From: Cypionkella sp.
GTDB taxonomy: Bacteria; Pseudomonadota; Alphaproteobacteria; Rhodobacterales; Rhodobacteraceae
Length of the DNA stretch: 63,768 nucleotides
Assembly (NCBI GenBank): GCA_023255415.1
Contig: JALRIN010000014.1
Location: 1-63,768 of the forward strand
Direction of reading: 5' to 3'
A model generated the notes under the pieces. That model ran no database searches. It had not been told where the DNA came from and was given only the letters and a program-made list of their open reading frames with translations. Shown here piece after piece: positions 35,458-43,984 of this stretch. The position numbers were made by a program, and so were the translations under genes. Position 1 is the first letter of the stretch; every line of letters begins with the position of its first letter.

Positions 35458-35960
35458 TCCGGCAAACGCAGGGTTCCTGCCTCGTCGCGCAGCAGATCGT
35501 CGATGAACAGGCTGAGCAATTGTGCCCGCCCTGACACCCCCGCCTTGCGGTAAATCGCATTGGTCTGCGCTTTGACGGTGCCTTCAGAGGTGTTGCGCAG
35601 GCTGGCAATCTCGGGAGTGGAAAGCCCCTTGATCGCGAAAAGCGCCACGTCTTTTTCAGCAGGCGTCAGCGCCCAATCGTCAAAACTGGCCGCCAGCAGG
35701 TCCATGAACGCTCCCGAGGCGCGGCTTAACCGCTGCTCGGCCGCGCGCCGCGCTTTGATCGCCACCCGCAGCATCACCCCGCCCAGAACCAGCCCGATCA
35801 CCAGCCCAAGTGCGGCCCAAACCTCCATAAACTCGCGCAATTGCCAGGGCAGTGGCTTGGTGGTGATGCCAATCAGCGACGACAAGATGTCCGAGACAAA
35901 GAACACCGCGCACAAGGCTTGCAGCAGAAAAATCGCCAGAATAAGCGCTGGGTTTTTCAT
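35442..35960 (-). CDS. Membrane-tethered LuxR-type transcriptional regulator
   Basis: 172 residues. Two N-terminal hydrophobic helices (about 5-30 and 48-68) anchor the protein, and the C-terminal 75 residues form a LuxR/GerE HTH (LTPAEKDVALFAIKGLSTPEIASLRNTSEGTVKAQTNAIYRKAGVSGRAQLLSLF). No receiver or sensor domain is present. It probably responds to a membrane or periplasmic signal. It is followed upstream on the same strand by two PepSY-like secreted proteins, which are its likely targets or signal partners. Confidence 0.85.
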   Translation of the reverse strand: MKNPALILAIFLLQALCAVFFVSDILSSLIGITTKPLPWQLREFMEVWAALGLVIGLVLGGVMLRVAIKARRAAEQRLSRASGAFMDLLAASFDDWALTPAEKDVALFAIKGLSTPEIASLRNTSEGTVKAQTNAIYRKAGVSGRAQLLSLFIDDLLRDEAGTLRLPDQSAA

Positions 35961-35993
35961 GAAGCCTCCAGATCGCGGGCCACAGATGCGCGT

Positions 35994-36428
35994 TTAATCA
36001 TCCTCTTTGTCACTTTCGCTGCCGTGGCTGCGGCCATCGCCGCCAATATCACTGGCCCTTTGCGCAGGCTGGTCTTTGCTGGCAGAACCGCCGTTGGCTG
36101 ACTGATCTGTTCCACCATGCTCGGGCTCGCCATGCTGGGGCTCATCATCGCGATCATCGCTGATCCGCGGCTGAACGCTGCCGTCGCGCGTGCTGAGGAT
36201 ATCGCGCAAAATCTCGCCGGTGCGCGGGTTCAGCACAATCTCGCGCCCAGCGCCGCGGCGTTGTGCGGTGATCTTCAGCCGACCCAACCAGGTGGTTTCA
36301 ACGTGGATGTCGCTAAACCCCTGCGCGCGCAACTGCGCCAGAACGCTTGCCTGAAAGTCAGAGGCCATCGCCACCCCTGCCATCAACGCGGCGATAAGTA
36401 AGCCAGAGAAAAAGACCCTGCGCTGCAT
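35994..36428 (-). CDS. Secreted PepSY-like protein with acidic/His tail
   Basis: 144 residues. A signal peptide (MQRRVFFSGLLIAALMAGVAMA-S) precedes a compact PepSY-like domain of about 60 residues (VLAQLRAQGFSDIHVETTWLGRLKITAQRRGAGREIVLNPRTGEILRDI). The last 55 residues are low-complexity, rich in Asp, Glu, Gly, Ser and His. The second similar protein lies 87 bp upstream. Function unknown; the charged tail could bind metal. Confidence 0.78.
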   Translation of the reverse strand: MQRRVFFSGLLIAALMAGVAMASDFQASVLAQLRAQGFSDIHVETTWLGRLKITAQRRGAGREIVLNPRTGEILRDILSTRDGSVQPRISDDRDDEPQHGEPEHGGTDQSANGGSASKDQPAQRASDIGGDGRSHGSESDKEDD

Positions 36429-36514
36429 GTGGTTTCCTTTAAAGCTGCGCCGCGTGTTGCCCGATCATCGGGGAAATGCAGCGCCCCAGCAAGCCCCGAG
36501 GCGCCGCAACCGCT

Positions 36515-36895
36515 TTAAGAGTTGTTGTGATCCGACCCACCGTCATGGTCGCCACCGTCATGGTCGCCGCCGCCATTATCAGACCCGCCATGATCGTCAT
36601 CACCGCCGAGATCATTGTCGCTATCACCGCCCGCCGAGGCGCCGCCGCCGTTCGCACTTTGGTCTTGGCTGCTCAGGATCGCGCCGCTGGCCTTGTCAAA
36701 AACGGTGCGGGTGCGCACGCCATTTTTGGTTGCCTCGACCGTGATCTGGCTTGCGGTTTCGCGCACCTCGACCGCGCTATAGCTGCCATCCTGATAGGTC
36801 TGCAGCACATCGGCCACAGTCAGCGCAGCCTGCGCCACACCGGCAGTCAGAACAAAGGCGGCGCCAAGGATCAGGGCTTTGGTTTTCGAAATCAT
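36515..36895 (-). CDS. Secreted PepSY-like protein with Gly-Asp-His repeat tail
   Basis: 126 residues. Signal peptide MISKTKALILGAAFVLTAGVAQA-A, then a short PepSY-like domain (VADVLQTYQDGSYSAVEVRETASQITVEATKNGVRTRTVFDKASGAIL). The last 45 residues are Gly/Asp/His/Ser/Asn repeats of DHGG and DHDGG type. Same layout as its neighbour, so the pair arose by duplication or repeated recruitment. A 23-bp dyad lies 107-129 bp upstream of its start. Confidence 0.78.
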   Translation of the reverse strand: MISKTKALILGAAFVLTAGVAQAALTVADVLQTYQDGSYSAVEVRETASQITVEATKNGVRTRTVFDKASGAILSSQDQSANGGGASAGGDSDNDLGGDDDHGGSDNGGGDHDGGDHDGGSDHNNS

Positions 36896-37001
36896 GAGCG
36901 TTTTCCTATGAAAAGTCTGGGTTTACAGTCATGGCTGCACAAGGTCGGCAACCGTGTCGCTAGAGTGGTCAAGCTTTGGCCGCCAAATCTATTGCCCCAA
37001 A

Positions 37002-37024
37002 GGTCTATAGCGGCGCTATTGACC
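37002..37024. promoter_or_regulatory. 23-bp dyad, candidate operator of the PepSY pair
   Basis: GGTCTATAGC, GGC, GCTATTGACC: the two 10-bp arms match as inverted repeats at 9 of 10 positions. It lies in the 231-bp gap between the trpB terminator and the secreted PepSY gene and is not followed by T residues, so an operator is likelier than a terminator. The nearby LuxR-type protein is the natural candidate to bind it. Confidence 0.55.
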
Positions 37025-37068
37025 CTGGGTTTGCGGCCATAAACCACAGTTTATGACTGATTTTGCCA

Positions 37069-37104
37069 TGAAAAAGCGCGCTATCCCAAGGGGATGCGCG
37101 CTTT
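37069..37104 (-). terminator. Intrinsic terminator after trpB
   Basis: AAAGCGCGC pairs with GCGCGCTTT around a loop that can extend the stem (TCCC/GGGA), followed on the minus strand by TTTTTC. It lies 22 bp past the trpB stop. Confidence 0.82.
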
Positions 37105-37126
37105 AAGGTCTTGATCTTAAATGGGT

Positions 37127-38356
37127 TTAGATCTTCATGTCAAAGCCAAGGTGCTTGGCCACGGTAAAGATATCCTTGTCACCGCGCCCACACATATTCA
37201 TCACGATGATATGGTCCGCAGGCAGGGTCGGGGCGATTTTCATCACATGGGCCAGCGCGTGGCTGGGTTCCAGCGCCGGGATGATGCCTTCCAGCTTGCA
37301 GCAAAGCTGAAATGCCTCCAGCGCCTCGGCGTCAGTGATGCTGACATATTGCGCGCGGCCCATGTCATGCAGCCAAGAATGCTCTGGCCCGATGCCGGGA
37401 TAATCCAGCCCAGCCGAGATCGAGAAGCCTTCCAGAATCTGGCCATCGTTGTCTTGCAACAAATAGGTGCGATTGCCGTGCAGCACGCCGGGGCGGCCGC
37501 CAGTGAGGCTGGCGCAATGCTCCATGCGGTCGTCCACACCTTTGCCGCCCGCCTCGACACCGATGATATTCACCGATGGATCGTCAAGGAAGGGATAGAA
37601 CAGCCCCATTGCATTCGAGCCGCCACCAATCGCCGCGATAATGGTATCGGGCAAGCGGCCTTCGCCTTCCTGCTCGGCCAATTGCCAGCGCACCTCTTTG
37701 CCGATAATGCTTTGGAAATCGCGCACCATCGCTGGGTATGGATGCGGGCCTGCCACCGTGCCGATACAATAGAAGGTGTCGCGCACATTGGTCACCCAAT
37801 CACGCAATGCGTCGTTCATGGCGTCTTTCAGGGTGCCACGGCCCGAGGTGACGGGAATCACCTCTGCGCCCAGCAGCCGCATGCGAAAGACGTTCGGCGC
37901 TTGGCGTTCGACATCATGCGCGCCCATATAGACCACACATTGCAGGCCGAATTTGGCGCAAACGGTGGCGGTGGCGACGCCATGCTGGCCAGCGCCGGTT
38001 TCGGCGATGATGCGGGTCTTGCCCATGCGCCGCGCCAAGATGATCTGGCCCAGCACATTGTTGATCTTATGCGCGCCGGTGTGGTTCAGCTCGTCGCGCT
38101 TGAGGTAAATCTTGGCGCCGCCCAGATGTTCGGTCAGGCGCGGCGCGAAATAAAGCGGGCTGGGCCGGCCAACATAATGCTTCCACAGATCTTCCATTTC
38201 CGCCCAAAAGCTCGGATCGGTCTTGGCAAATTCGTAGCGCTCCTCAAGATCAAGGATCAAAGGCATCAGGGTTTCAGAGACAAACCGTCCGCCGAATTTA
38301 CCGAAACGCCCCTGCTCATCTGGGCCGGTCATAAAGCTGTTCACGCCGTCTTCCAT
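37127..38356 (-). CDS. trpB: Tryptophan synthase beta chain
   Basis: 409 residues. The PLP Lys is in LNHTGAHKINNVLGQ, with GRPSPLYFAPRLTEHLGGAKIYLKRDEL before it and the glycine-rich IGGGSNAMGLF phosphate cup later. It joins indole and serine. The start at MEDGVNSF gives a normal N-terminus; a 31-codon TTG extension runs into the intergenic repeat and is rejected. No trpA or trpF is adjacent; pyrD lies upstream, separated by a terminator element. It has its own terminator and so is monocistronic. Confidence 0.95.
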   Translation of the reverse strand: MEDGVNSFMTGPDEQGRFGKFGGRFVSETLMPLILDLEERYEFAKTDPSFWAEMEDLWKHYVGRPSPLYFAPRLTEHLGGAKIYLKRDELNHTGAHKINNVLGQIILARRMGKTRIIAETGAGQHGVATATVCAKFGLQCVVYMGAHDVERQAPNVFRMRLLGAEVIPVTSGRGTLKDAMNDALRDWVTNVRDTFYCIGTVAGPHPYPAMVRDFQSIIGKEVRWQLAEQEGEGRLPDTIIAAIGGGSNAMGLFYPFLDDPSVNIIGVEAGGKGVDDRMEHCASLTGGRPGVLHGNRTYLLQDNDGQILEGFSISAGLDYPGIGPEHSWLHDMGRAQYVSITDAEALEAFQLCCKLEGIIPALEPSHALAHVMKIAPTLPADHIIVMNMCGRGDKDIFTVAKHLGFDMKI

Positions 38357-38410
38357 CACTGATCTCCCATCTTGTTGACCTGATGTAGCGCCCTTGGGCC
38401 GCGACGAAAA

Positions 38411-38486
38411 GGGGGGCTGTCTGCCCCCCACCGGCTTTGGCTGCGCCAAAACCGCCCCCCGAGGATATTTTTAGACAGACGAAGGC
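38411..38486 (-). repeat. Dispersed intergenic terminator element, copy 1
   Basis: Directly after the pyrD stop on the minus strand. It has three parts: a box with GTCTGTCTAAAAATATCC then CGGGGGG, a hairpin TTTGGC/GCCAAA, and a terminator GGGGGGC/GCCCCCC followed by TTTT. The same order occurs at 56802-56880 on the plus strand. Confidence 0.7.
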
Positions 38487-39548
38487 CTAAAGCCAGGCAT
38501 CGCGGCCTGTGCCGACGGCTTGGGTCAGGCTGCTGTAGCCATCGCGCGCCAGAAGGTGATCAAGGCCGAGGGCGATGTCAGAGACGAGCGAGAGGCCTTG
38601 GTAGACAAGTGCCGAATAAAGCTGCACCGCCGAGGCACCGGCGCGGATTTTGGCATAGGCCTGATCGGCCGAGCTGATACCGCCGACACCCACCAGCGGC
38701 AGCTTGCCGTCGGTGAGGCGCGAGAGCTGTGCCAAAACGCGGGTTGATTTTTCAAACAAGGGCGCGCCTGAAAGCCCGCCGGCCTGATCGCGCTGCGGGC
38801 TTTGCAGCCCGTCGCGCGACAGCGTGGTATTGGTGGCGATAATGCCCGCAATCCCTGCAGCCAGCGCCACTTCGGCGATTTCGGCCAGCTCGTCGCTGGT
38901 CAGATCGGGGGCGATTTTCAGAAAGATCGGGATCTTGCGCACAAGATCATCACGGGTTTGCATCACGCCGCCAAGCAGCGCGGTCAGAGCGGCGCGGCCC
39001 TGAAGATCGCGCAGTTTCTCGGTATTGGGCGAGCTTACATTCACCGTGGCAAAATCGACAAAAGGGCCGCAGACCGCCAGCACATCGGCGAAATCGGCGG
39101 CGCGATCGGCCGAATCCTTATTGGCGCCAAGGTTCAGCCCCACCGGCACCGTGCCGCGCTTGTGCAGCGCAAGCCGGGCCGCAATCGCCACGGCACCTTG
39201 GTTGTTAAAGCCAAAGCGGTTGATCACGGCACGATCTTGGGTCAGACGGAACACTCTTGGTTGCGGATTGCCTGGTTGCGGGCGCGGCGTCGCCGCCCCC
39301 ACTTCGACAAAACCAAAGCCAGCGCGGCACAGTGGCCCGATGACTTCGGCGTTTTTGTCAAAGCCTGCGGCCAGCCCGACCGGATTGGGCAGCGCCAGCC
39401 CGGCAAGATCACAAGCCAGCCGCGACGATGTCGGCACGCCCGACAGCGGCACCAGACCTGCGCCAAGCGCCTTTAGCGACAGGCCATGCGCGCGCTCGGG
39501 GTCAAACCGGTGCAGGGCTGCAAGGCCAAGGCGTTCGATCAGCTTCAA
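38487..39548 (-). CDS. pyrD: Dihydroorotate dehydrogenase (quinone), class 2
   Basis: 353 residues. An N-terminal amphipathic region (LAALHRFDPERAHGLSLKALG) for membrane contact precedes the FMN barrel with LGANKD, NVSSPNTEKLRDLQ, and GGLSGAPLF. The catalytic base region is in the NVSSPN block (Ser, as expected in class 2). It oxidises dihydroorotate in pyrimidine synthesis, feeding the quinone pool. Its start overlaps the DUF952 stop by 4 bp. Confidence 0.95.
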   Translation of the reverse strand: MKLIERLGLAALHRFDPERAHGLSLKALGAGLVPLSGVPTSSRLACDLAGLALPNPVGLAAGFDKNAEVIGPLCRAGFGFVEVGAATPRPQPGNPQPRVFRLTQDRAVINRFGFNNQGAVAIAARLALHKRGTVPVGLNLGANKDSADRAADFADVLAVCGPFVDFATVNVSSPNTEKLRDLQGRAALTALLGGVMQTRDDLVRKIPIFLKIAPDLTSDELAEIAEVALAAGIAGIIATNTTLSRDGLQSPQRDQAGGLSGAPLFEKSTRVLAQLSRLTDGKLPLVGVGGISSADQAYAKIRAGASAVQLYSALVYQGLSLVSDIALGLDHLLARDGYSSLTQAVGTGRDAWL

Positions 39549-39883
39549 AACACACCTTCCGGGAAAATATGGCCCGAGCGGCCAAGCGGCAGGGATTTAT
39601 CCCAGATCACATCCTCGATCAGCAAAGCGCGATAAAGATGCGGAAACATCGCCCCCCCGCGCGAGGCTTCCCATTTCAGCGCCGCACCCAAACGGTCGGC
39701 ATCGCAGGCCACCAACACAAGATCACTGAGGTCAGCAAAGTATTTCGCAGCGGTTTCGGCCAACTGCGGCGCTGCCGAAAAGTGGATATAGCCATCGGCC
39801 AGATCGACAGGCGCGCCCGCAGTCTGTCCTGCGGCGCGAAAGGCATCCCATTCGGGGCGTAAAAATATCTTATAGATCACCAT
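39545..39883 (-). CDS. DUF952-family protein
   Basis: 112 residues from the ATG at 39883, which has GAGG at proper spacing; a 14-codon extension lacks one. The family signature DGYIHFSAAPQLAETAAKYF and the end FPHLYRALLIEDVIWDKSLP are clear. Function unknown; the DUF952 fold is small and cytosolic. It precedes pyrD with an ATGA overlap and shares its promoter region with the divergent nucleotidase gene. Confidence 0.9.
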   Translation of the reverse strand: MVIYKIFLRPEWDAFRAAGQTAGAPVDLADGYIHFSAAPQLAETAAKYFADLSDLVLVACDADRLGAALKWEASRGGAMFPHLYRALLIEDVIWDKSLPLGRSGHIFPEGVF

Positions 39884-39993
39884 AAGCGCCTCATGCCCTG
39901 CTGCGTTCCCGCGGTCAAGCGTCATGCCAGCGTCATATCTGCCGTCTAGGGTTTTTGCGACTGCGGCTTTGACACAAGCCGATCAAACCCGCA

Positions 39994-40012
39994 TTGTAAC
40001 AGAAATGTAAAA
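39994..40012 (+). promoter_or_regulatory. Possible Pho-box-like repeat before the 5'-nucleotidase gene
   Basis: TGTAACA (39995-40001) and TGTAAAA (40006-40012) are spaced by 11 bp, the period of PhoB half-sites, 30-47 bp before the ATG. The match to the alphaproteobacterial consensus CTGTCAT-N4-CTGTCAT is only partial. Confidence 0.3.
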
Positions 40013-40041
40013 CACCCCCAACACGTCAAGCGGAGATCTCC

Positions 40042-41559
40042 ATGACCCATTTTTCTTTGAATTTGCGCGCCTGCCTGCTTGGTGCGGTTGCAGCCCTGCC
40101 GCTGTTGGCGGCGCCTGCTCTGGCTGAAACCGTGAAGCTGACCCTGCTGGGGGTGGGTGATGTCTATAACTTTACCGAATCAGGTGGACGCGGTGGTTTT
40201 GCGCGCCTGAACGCCGTGGCGCGGGCCGAGCGCGCGGCCAACCCCAATACGCTTTATGTTTTTGACGGTGATATGCTGTCGCCGTCGCTGATTTCGGGCT
40301 TTGACAAGGGCCAGAACACCATTGATCTGACCAATATCGTGCCCTTTGACCTTGCGGTTCCGGGCAACCATGAGTTCGACTTTGGGCCGGAAAACTTTGT
40401 CGAAAAGCTGAAGGCTTCGAAATATCCTTGGGCTGCGATCAATATCACCCAAGCCGACGGCAGCCCGGTTGAGGGTTTGGGCGGCGTGACGATCAAAGAG
40501 CTGGCCGGGCTGAAGATCGCGCTGGTCCCTGTGGCGCAAGATACCTCGCCCAGTGTTGCCTCGACCGGTGATCTGGTGTTTTTGCCAACGGTTGAAACCG
40601 CGATTGCCGCGGCGAAAACCGCGCGCGAGGCGGGGGCCGATCTGGTGGTGGGCGTGGTGCAGACCGATATGGAAAACGACCGCGCCCTGATCAAAAGCCA
40701 TGCGTTTGATGTGGTGCTTTCGGGCGATGATCATTCCTATGCCACCGCCTATGATGGCGTGACCGCCTATGTCGAAACCTCGATCGACGGCAAATTCCTG
40801 TCGCCGATTGATCTGATGGTGGATATTGGCGAAAAAGACGGCAAGCGCACGATCAAATGGGTGCCGAATTTCCGCTTTATCGACACCGCCAGCGTGACAC
40901 CTGATCCGGAAACCGAAGCTTTGGCCGCAACCCTAGAGGCGGGGCTGGATAAGACGCTGAACGTCGAAATCGGTCTGTCCGAAACGCCGCTTGACAGCCG
41001 CCGCAATGTGGTGCGCGGCGAGGAAAGCAGCATGGGCAATCTGATCGCCGATGCACTGCGGCTGCAGACCGGGGCCGATATCGCCTTAATGAACGGCGGC
41101 GGCATTCGCGGTGATCGCACCTATGACGCGGGCGTCAAACTGACGCGCCGCGATATCCTGACCGAACTGCCCTTTGGCAACATCACCCAAGTCACCGCCT
41201 TGCCGGGATCGCAAGTGCTTGCAGCGCTTGAAAATTCGGTCAGCCAAGTTGAAAAGGGCGCGGGTCGCTTTGCCCAGGTTTCGGGCGTAAGCTTTACCTA
41301 TGACCCCAGCGCCCCAGCTGGCGCGCGGGTGTCCGAGGTGATGATCGCAGGCGCACCGCTTAACCTTGATACCGTCTATAAGGTGGCGACCAACGATTAT
41401 CTGATCGGCGGCGGCGACGGCTATGCAGCCCTTGGCGGCGGCAAGCTGGACCCATCGCTGGGCGGCCATTTGGTGGCCAATGACGTGATGGCCTATGTCG
41501 AGAAAATGGGCAGCGTGAAGCCAGCTCTTGAAGGCCGCATCAAGGTCTTGGGCAAATAA
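40042..41559 (+). CDS. Periplasmic 5'-nucleotidase (UshA/bifunctional metallophosphatase family)
   Basis: 505 residues with signal peptide (ending ALA-E near residue 28). The N-terminal calcineurin-like domain has LGVGDVYNF, FDGDMLSPS, PGNHEFDFGPEN and SGDDHSYAT metal motifs; the first reads GVGDVYNF instead of the usual NDxHG. The C-terminal substrate domain has NLIADALRLQTGADIALMNGGGIRGD and NDYLIGGGDGYAAL. It probably frees phosphate and nucleosides from extracellular nucleotides. Monocistronic, divergent from DUF952. Confidence 0.88.
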   Translation: MTHFSLNLRACLLGAVAALPLLAAPALAETVKLTLLGVGDVYNFTESGGRGGFARLNAVARAERAANPNTLYVFDGDMLSPSLISGFDKGQNTIDLTNIVPFDLAVPGNHEFDFGPENFVEKLKASKYPWAAINITQADGSPVEGLGGVTIKELAGLKIALVPVAQDTSPSVASTGDLVFLPTVETAIAAAKTAREAGADLVVGVVQTDMENDRALIKSHAFDVVLSGDDHSYATAYDGVTAYVETSIDGKFLSPIDLMVDIGEKDGKRTIKWVPNFRFIDTASVTPDPETEALAATLEAGLDKTLNVEIGLSETPLDSRRNVVRGEESSMGNLIADALRLQTGADIALMNGGGIRGDRTYDAGVKLTRRDILTELPFGNITQVTALPGSQVLAALENSVSQVEKGAGRFAQVSGVSFTYDPSAPAGARVSEVMIAGAPLNLDTVYKVATNDYLIGGGDGYAALGGGKLDPSLGGHLVANDVMAYVEKMGSVKPALEGRIKVLGK

Positions 41560-41607
41560 GCGCGACCCAAGAAAGCCGCGGCGGGGATGTCAGATCTTCG
41601 CCGCAGC

Positions 41608-42039
41608 TTAGGCGCGGCGCAGCCTGATCACCACATCGACCCGCGACACCACCATGCCCGCAGGCGCATCGGGCAGTTCCGCGATCACCAGATCTTCGGC
41701 GGGGGCATCGGTCAGCTCGTTGCTGTCTTCCCAATAGAAATGCGGGTGATCGTCCATCCGCGTGTCGAAATAGCTGCGCGATCCATCGACCACGACTTCG
41801 TTCAACAGACCCGCCGCGCAAAACGCCCGCAGGGTGTTATAGACCGTGGCAAGGCTGACCTTTTCGCCCGCATCGCCTGCCGCTGCATAAAGGCTTTCGG
41901 CGGTGACGTGACGATCCATGCCGTCGCCCACCAGCAATCCGGCCAAAGCAAGCCGCTGCCGCGTCGGGCGCAAGCCTCCTGCGGCCAACCAAGTCGTGCC
42001 CCGCGTCGTGGCAAGGGCGTGATGCGTTTTGCTGTCCAT
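41608..42039 (-). CDS. irr: Fur-family iron response regulator Irr
   Basis: 143 residues. Winged helix with GLRPTRQRLALAGLL, ATVYNTLRAFCAAGLLNEV and the His-rich HPHFYWEDSNELTD dimer region. The absence of the Fur C-terminal Cys pairs, plus the HxxFYxE form, fits Irr, which senses haem and controls iron genes in alphaproteobacteria. It lies downstream of an MFS carrier and opposite fabA, an arrangement also seen in relatives. PerR or Mur are less likely alternatives. Confidence 0.8.
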   Translation of the reverse strand: MDSKTHHALATTRGTTWLAAGGLRPTRQRLALAGLLVGDGMDRHVTAESLYAAAGDAGEKVSLATVYNTLRAFCAAGLLNEVVVDGSRSYFDTRMDDHPHFYWEDSNELTDAPAEDLVIAELPDAPAGMVVSRVDVVIRLRRA

Positions 42040-42077
42040 CCGACCTTATATCGCGTTTTGTCGGGGATTTTCAAATG

Positions 42078-43331
42078 CTATTCGCCAGAGGGCCGCGCCA
42101 GTCGCCGCCAAAGCGCCGGCAAAACCGAAAAACTGACGACCATCAGCCCGCCACCCGCCACCCACAAGGGCACCGTCAGCGCCAAAGATCGCCCCAAACT
42201 CGGCGCGGCCCAGCCCACCATCGCCCCCGCAAGCGCCGTGCCCAAGGGGATCATCCCCCAAGCCAGCAGCCGGTAAATGCTATTGACCCGCCCGCGCAAA
42301 GCATCTGGCACCAGACGTTGCCGCAGGCTGACTGAAACGATGTTCCAGGTGATCCCTGACAGCTCGAAGATGAAAAAACACCCCGCCAGCCCCCAGCCGT
42401 TCGGCATCATGGGCACCATCAGCATCATCACGCCCGACAGCATCAGGGCCGCGGGCATCACCCGCCGCGCCCCAAACCGCGCGATGATCCGATCCCCCAG
42501 CAGCCCCGCCAGCGCCCCGCCCGCCGCCATGCCCATCAGCACAAAGCCGTAAGCCTGCGCGCTTAGCCCCAGATTTTCTTGCGCATGCAAGATCAGCGCA
42601 AAGGACAGCATCGCAAAGAACATGTTCCAAAATCCGGTGATCACCGCCAGCAGGCGCAACAGCGGCTGGCCGCGCAAAAACCCAAAGGCAGCGGCAAGCG
42701 CCGGTCGCCAAGCCTCGGGCTGACCGCCTTGCGGGCGGAAATCCCCTGAAAGCTGCGCCATCAAAACCGCCGCCACAGCGTAGGCCAGGGCATTGACCGC
42801 AAATGGCAAGCCAAGCGCACTTCCCAGCAAAAAGGCGCCAAAGGCTGGCCCAAGCATTTGATTGCTCACCGCCTCCAAGGTCCACAGCCGGCCATTGGCC
42901 CGCTCTAACCCGGCATCGGGCACCAGCGCCGGCAGCAGGGTTTGCGCGGCATTGTCGCGAAATACCTCGGCCACCCCCACCGTCAGTGCCGCCAGACACA
43001 GCGCCGCAAACAGCGGCAGCGACACCACACCGGTTGCAGGCGCCGCAGGCAGTGCCCCCGCCCCCCACAAAGCCGCCGCCGCCAGCGCAAAGGCCACCGC
43101 GCGCAAAGCGTCCATCGCCACCACCAACCGCCGCCGATCCACACGGTCGGCCAGCACCCCCGCCGGAACAGCGAAAATCGCCCAAGGCAAGCGCAGCGCC
43201 ATCGGCACCAGCGCGATCAACATCGCATCGCGCGACAAAAGGCTTGCCACCCAAACCCAAGCCAATGTCGCCACCCCATCGGCAAGATTGGCCAGACCGC
43301 TTGACCAGAAAAACCGTTGAAATCGCGTCAT
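42078..43331 (-). CDS. MFS transporter
   Basis: 417 residues with about 12 hydrophobic segments. The MFS loop motif between helices 2 and 3 is GVLADRVDRRRLVVAMD, and GDRIIARFGARRVMP recurs in the second half. The ATG at 43331 has GAGGGCAG upstream; 30 more open codons lie in the fabA promoter region. It resembles enterobactin-exporter-like or general MFS_3 proteins. The link to irr downstream (38 bp) suggests a role in iron or siderophore traffic, which is inference. Confidence 0.87.
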   Translation of the reverse strand: MTRFQRFFWSSGLANLADGVATLAWVWVASLLSRDAMLIALVPMALRLPWAIFAVPAGVLADRVDRRRLVVAMDALRAVAFALAAAALWGAGALPAAPATGVVSLPLFAALCLAALTVGVAEVFRDNAAQTLLPALVPDAGLERANGRLWTLEAVSNQMLGPAFGAFLLGSALGLPFAVNALAYAVAAVLMAQLSGDFRPQGGQPEAWRPALAAAFGFLRGQPLLRLLAVITGFWNMFFAMLSFALILHAQENLGLSAQAYGFVLMGMAAGGALAGLLGDRIIARFGARRVMPAALMLSGVMMLMVPMMPNGWGLAGCFFIFELSGITWNIVSVSLRQRLVPDALRGRVNSIYRLLAWGMIPLGTALAGAMVGWAAPSLGRSLALTVPLWVAGGGLMVVSFSVLPALWRRLARPSGE

Positions 43332-43469
43332 CTGCCCTCGCCCTTGGACTTTGCCCGCGATCTTGCGCCCATAGGTTGCGGCGTCAATCCCCGCTGCCCG
43401 CTTGCGTCCGCTTTGCGCCAAGTGTTACACCAAAGCTCAAAGCATCAGGCTAGGGGAGAGCATAGCGGC

Positions 43470-43979
43470 ATGAGCGGGTTTCCAACATCTTTCGGCAAAG
43501 AAGACCTTCTGAAATGCGCGCGCGGCGAATTGTTTGGGCCGGGCAATGCCCAATTGCCCGCGCCGCCGATGTTGATGATGGACCGCATCACCGAAATTTC
43601 GGGCGATGGCGGCGAGCATGGCAAGGGCCATGTCGTGGCCGAATTCGACATCACGCCAGAGCTGTGGTTCTTTGACTGCCACTTTCCCGGCAATCCGATC
43701 ATGCCGGGCTGCCTTGGGCTGGATGGTCTGTGGCAGCTGACCGGCTTTAATTTGGGCTGGCGCGGCTGGCAGGGGCGCGGCTATGCGCTTGGCGTCGGCG
43801 AAGTCAAACTGACCGGCATGGTGCGTCCTGATCGCAAGATGCTGACCTACCGGATCAATTTCACCAAGGCGCTGCAAACCCGCCGCCTGACCATGGGCGT
43901 GGCGGACGGCATCGTCGAGGCGGACGGCGAAGTGATCTATATCGTCAAAGACATGAAAGTGGCGCTGAGCGAAAGCTAA
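43470..43979 (+). CDS. fabA: 3-hydroxydecanoyl-ACP dehydratase/isomerase FabA
   Basis: 169 residues, standard length. Active-site His is in WFFDCHFPGNPIMPGCLGLDGLWQ with the Asp in GCLGLD. FabA introduces the cis double bond needed for unsaturated fatty acids. The ATG at 43470 follows GGGGAG. It is the first of fabA-fabB-fabI, with a strong hairpin between fabA and fabB. Confidence 0.97.
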   Translation: MSGFPTSFGKEDLLKCARGELFGPGNAQLPAPPMLMMDRITEISGDGGEHGKGHVVAEFDITPELWFFDCHFPGNPIMPGCLGLDGLWQLTGFNLGWRGWQGRGYALGVGEVKLTGMVRPDRKMLTYRINFTKALQTRRLTMGVADGIVEADGEVIYIVKDMKVALSES

Positions 43980-43984
43980 GCCTA

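Noticed and set aside
37121..38362. 413-codon plus-strand frame opposite trpB
   Set aside because: Antisense shadow of a complete trpB.
38357..38449. TTG-initiated 31-codon extension of trpB
   Set aside because: It lies inside the repeated terminator element and adds residues with no trpB similarity.
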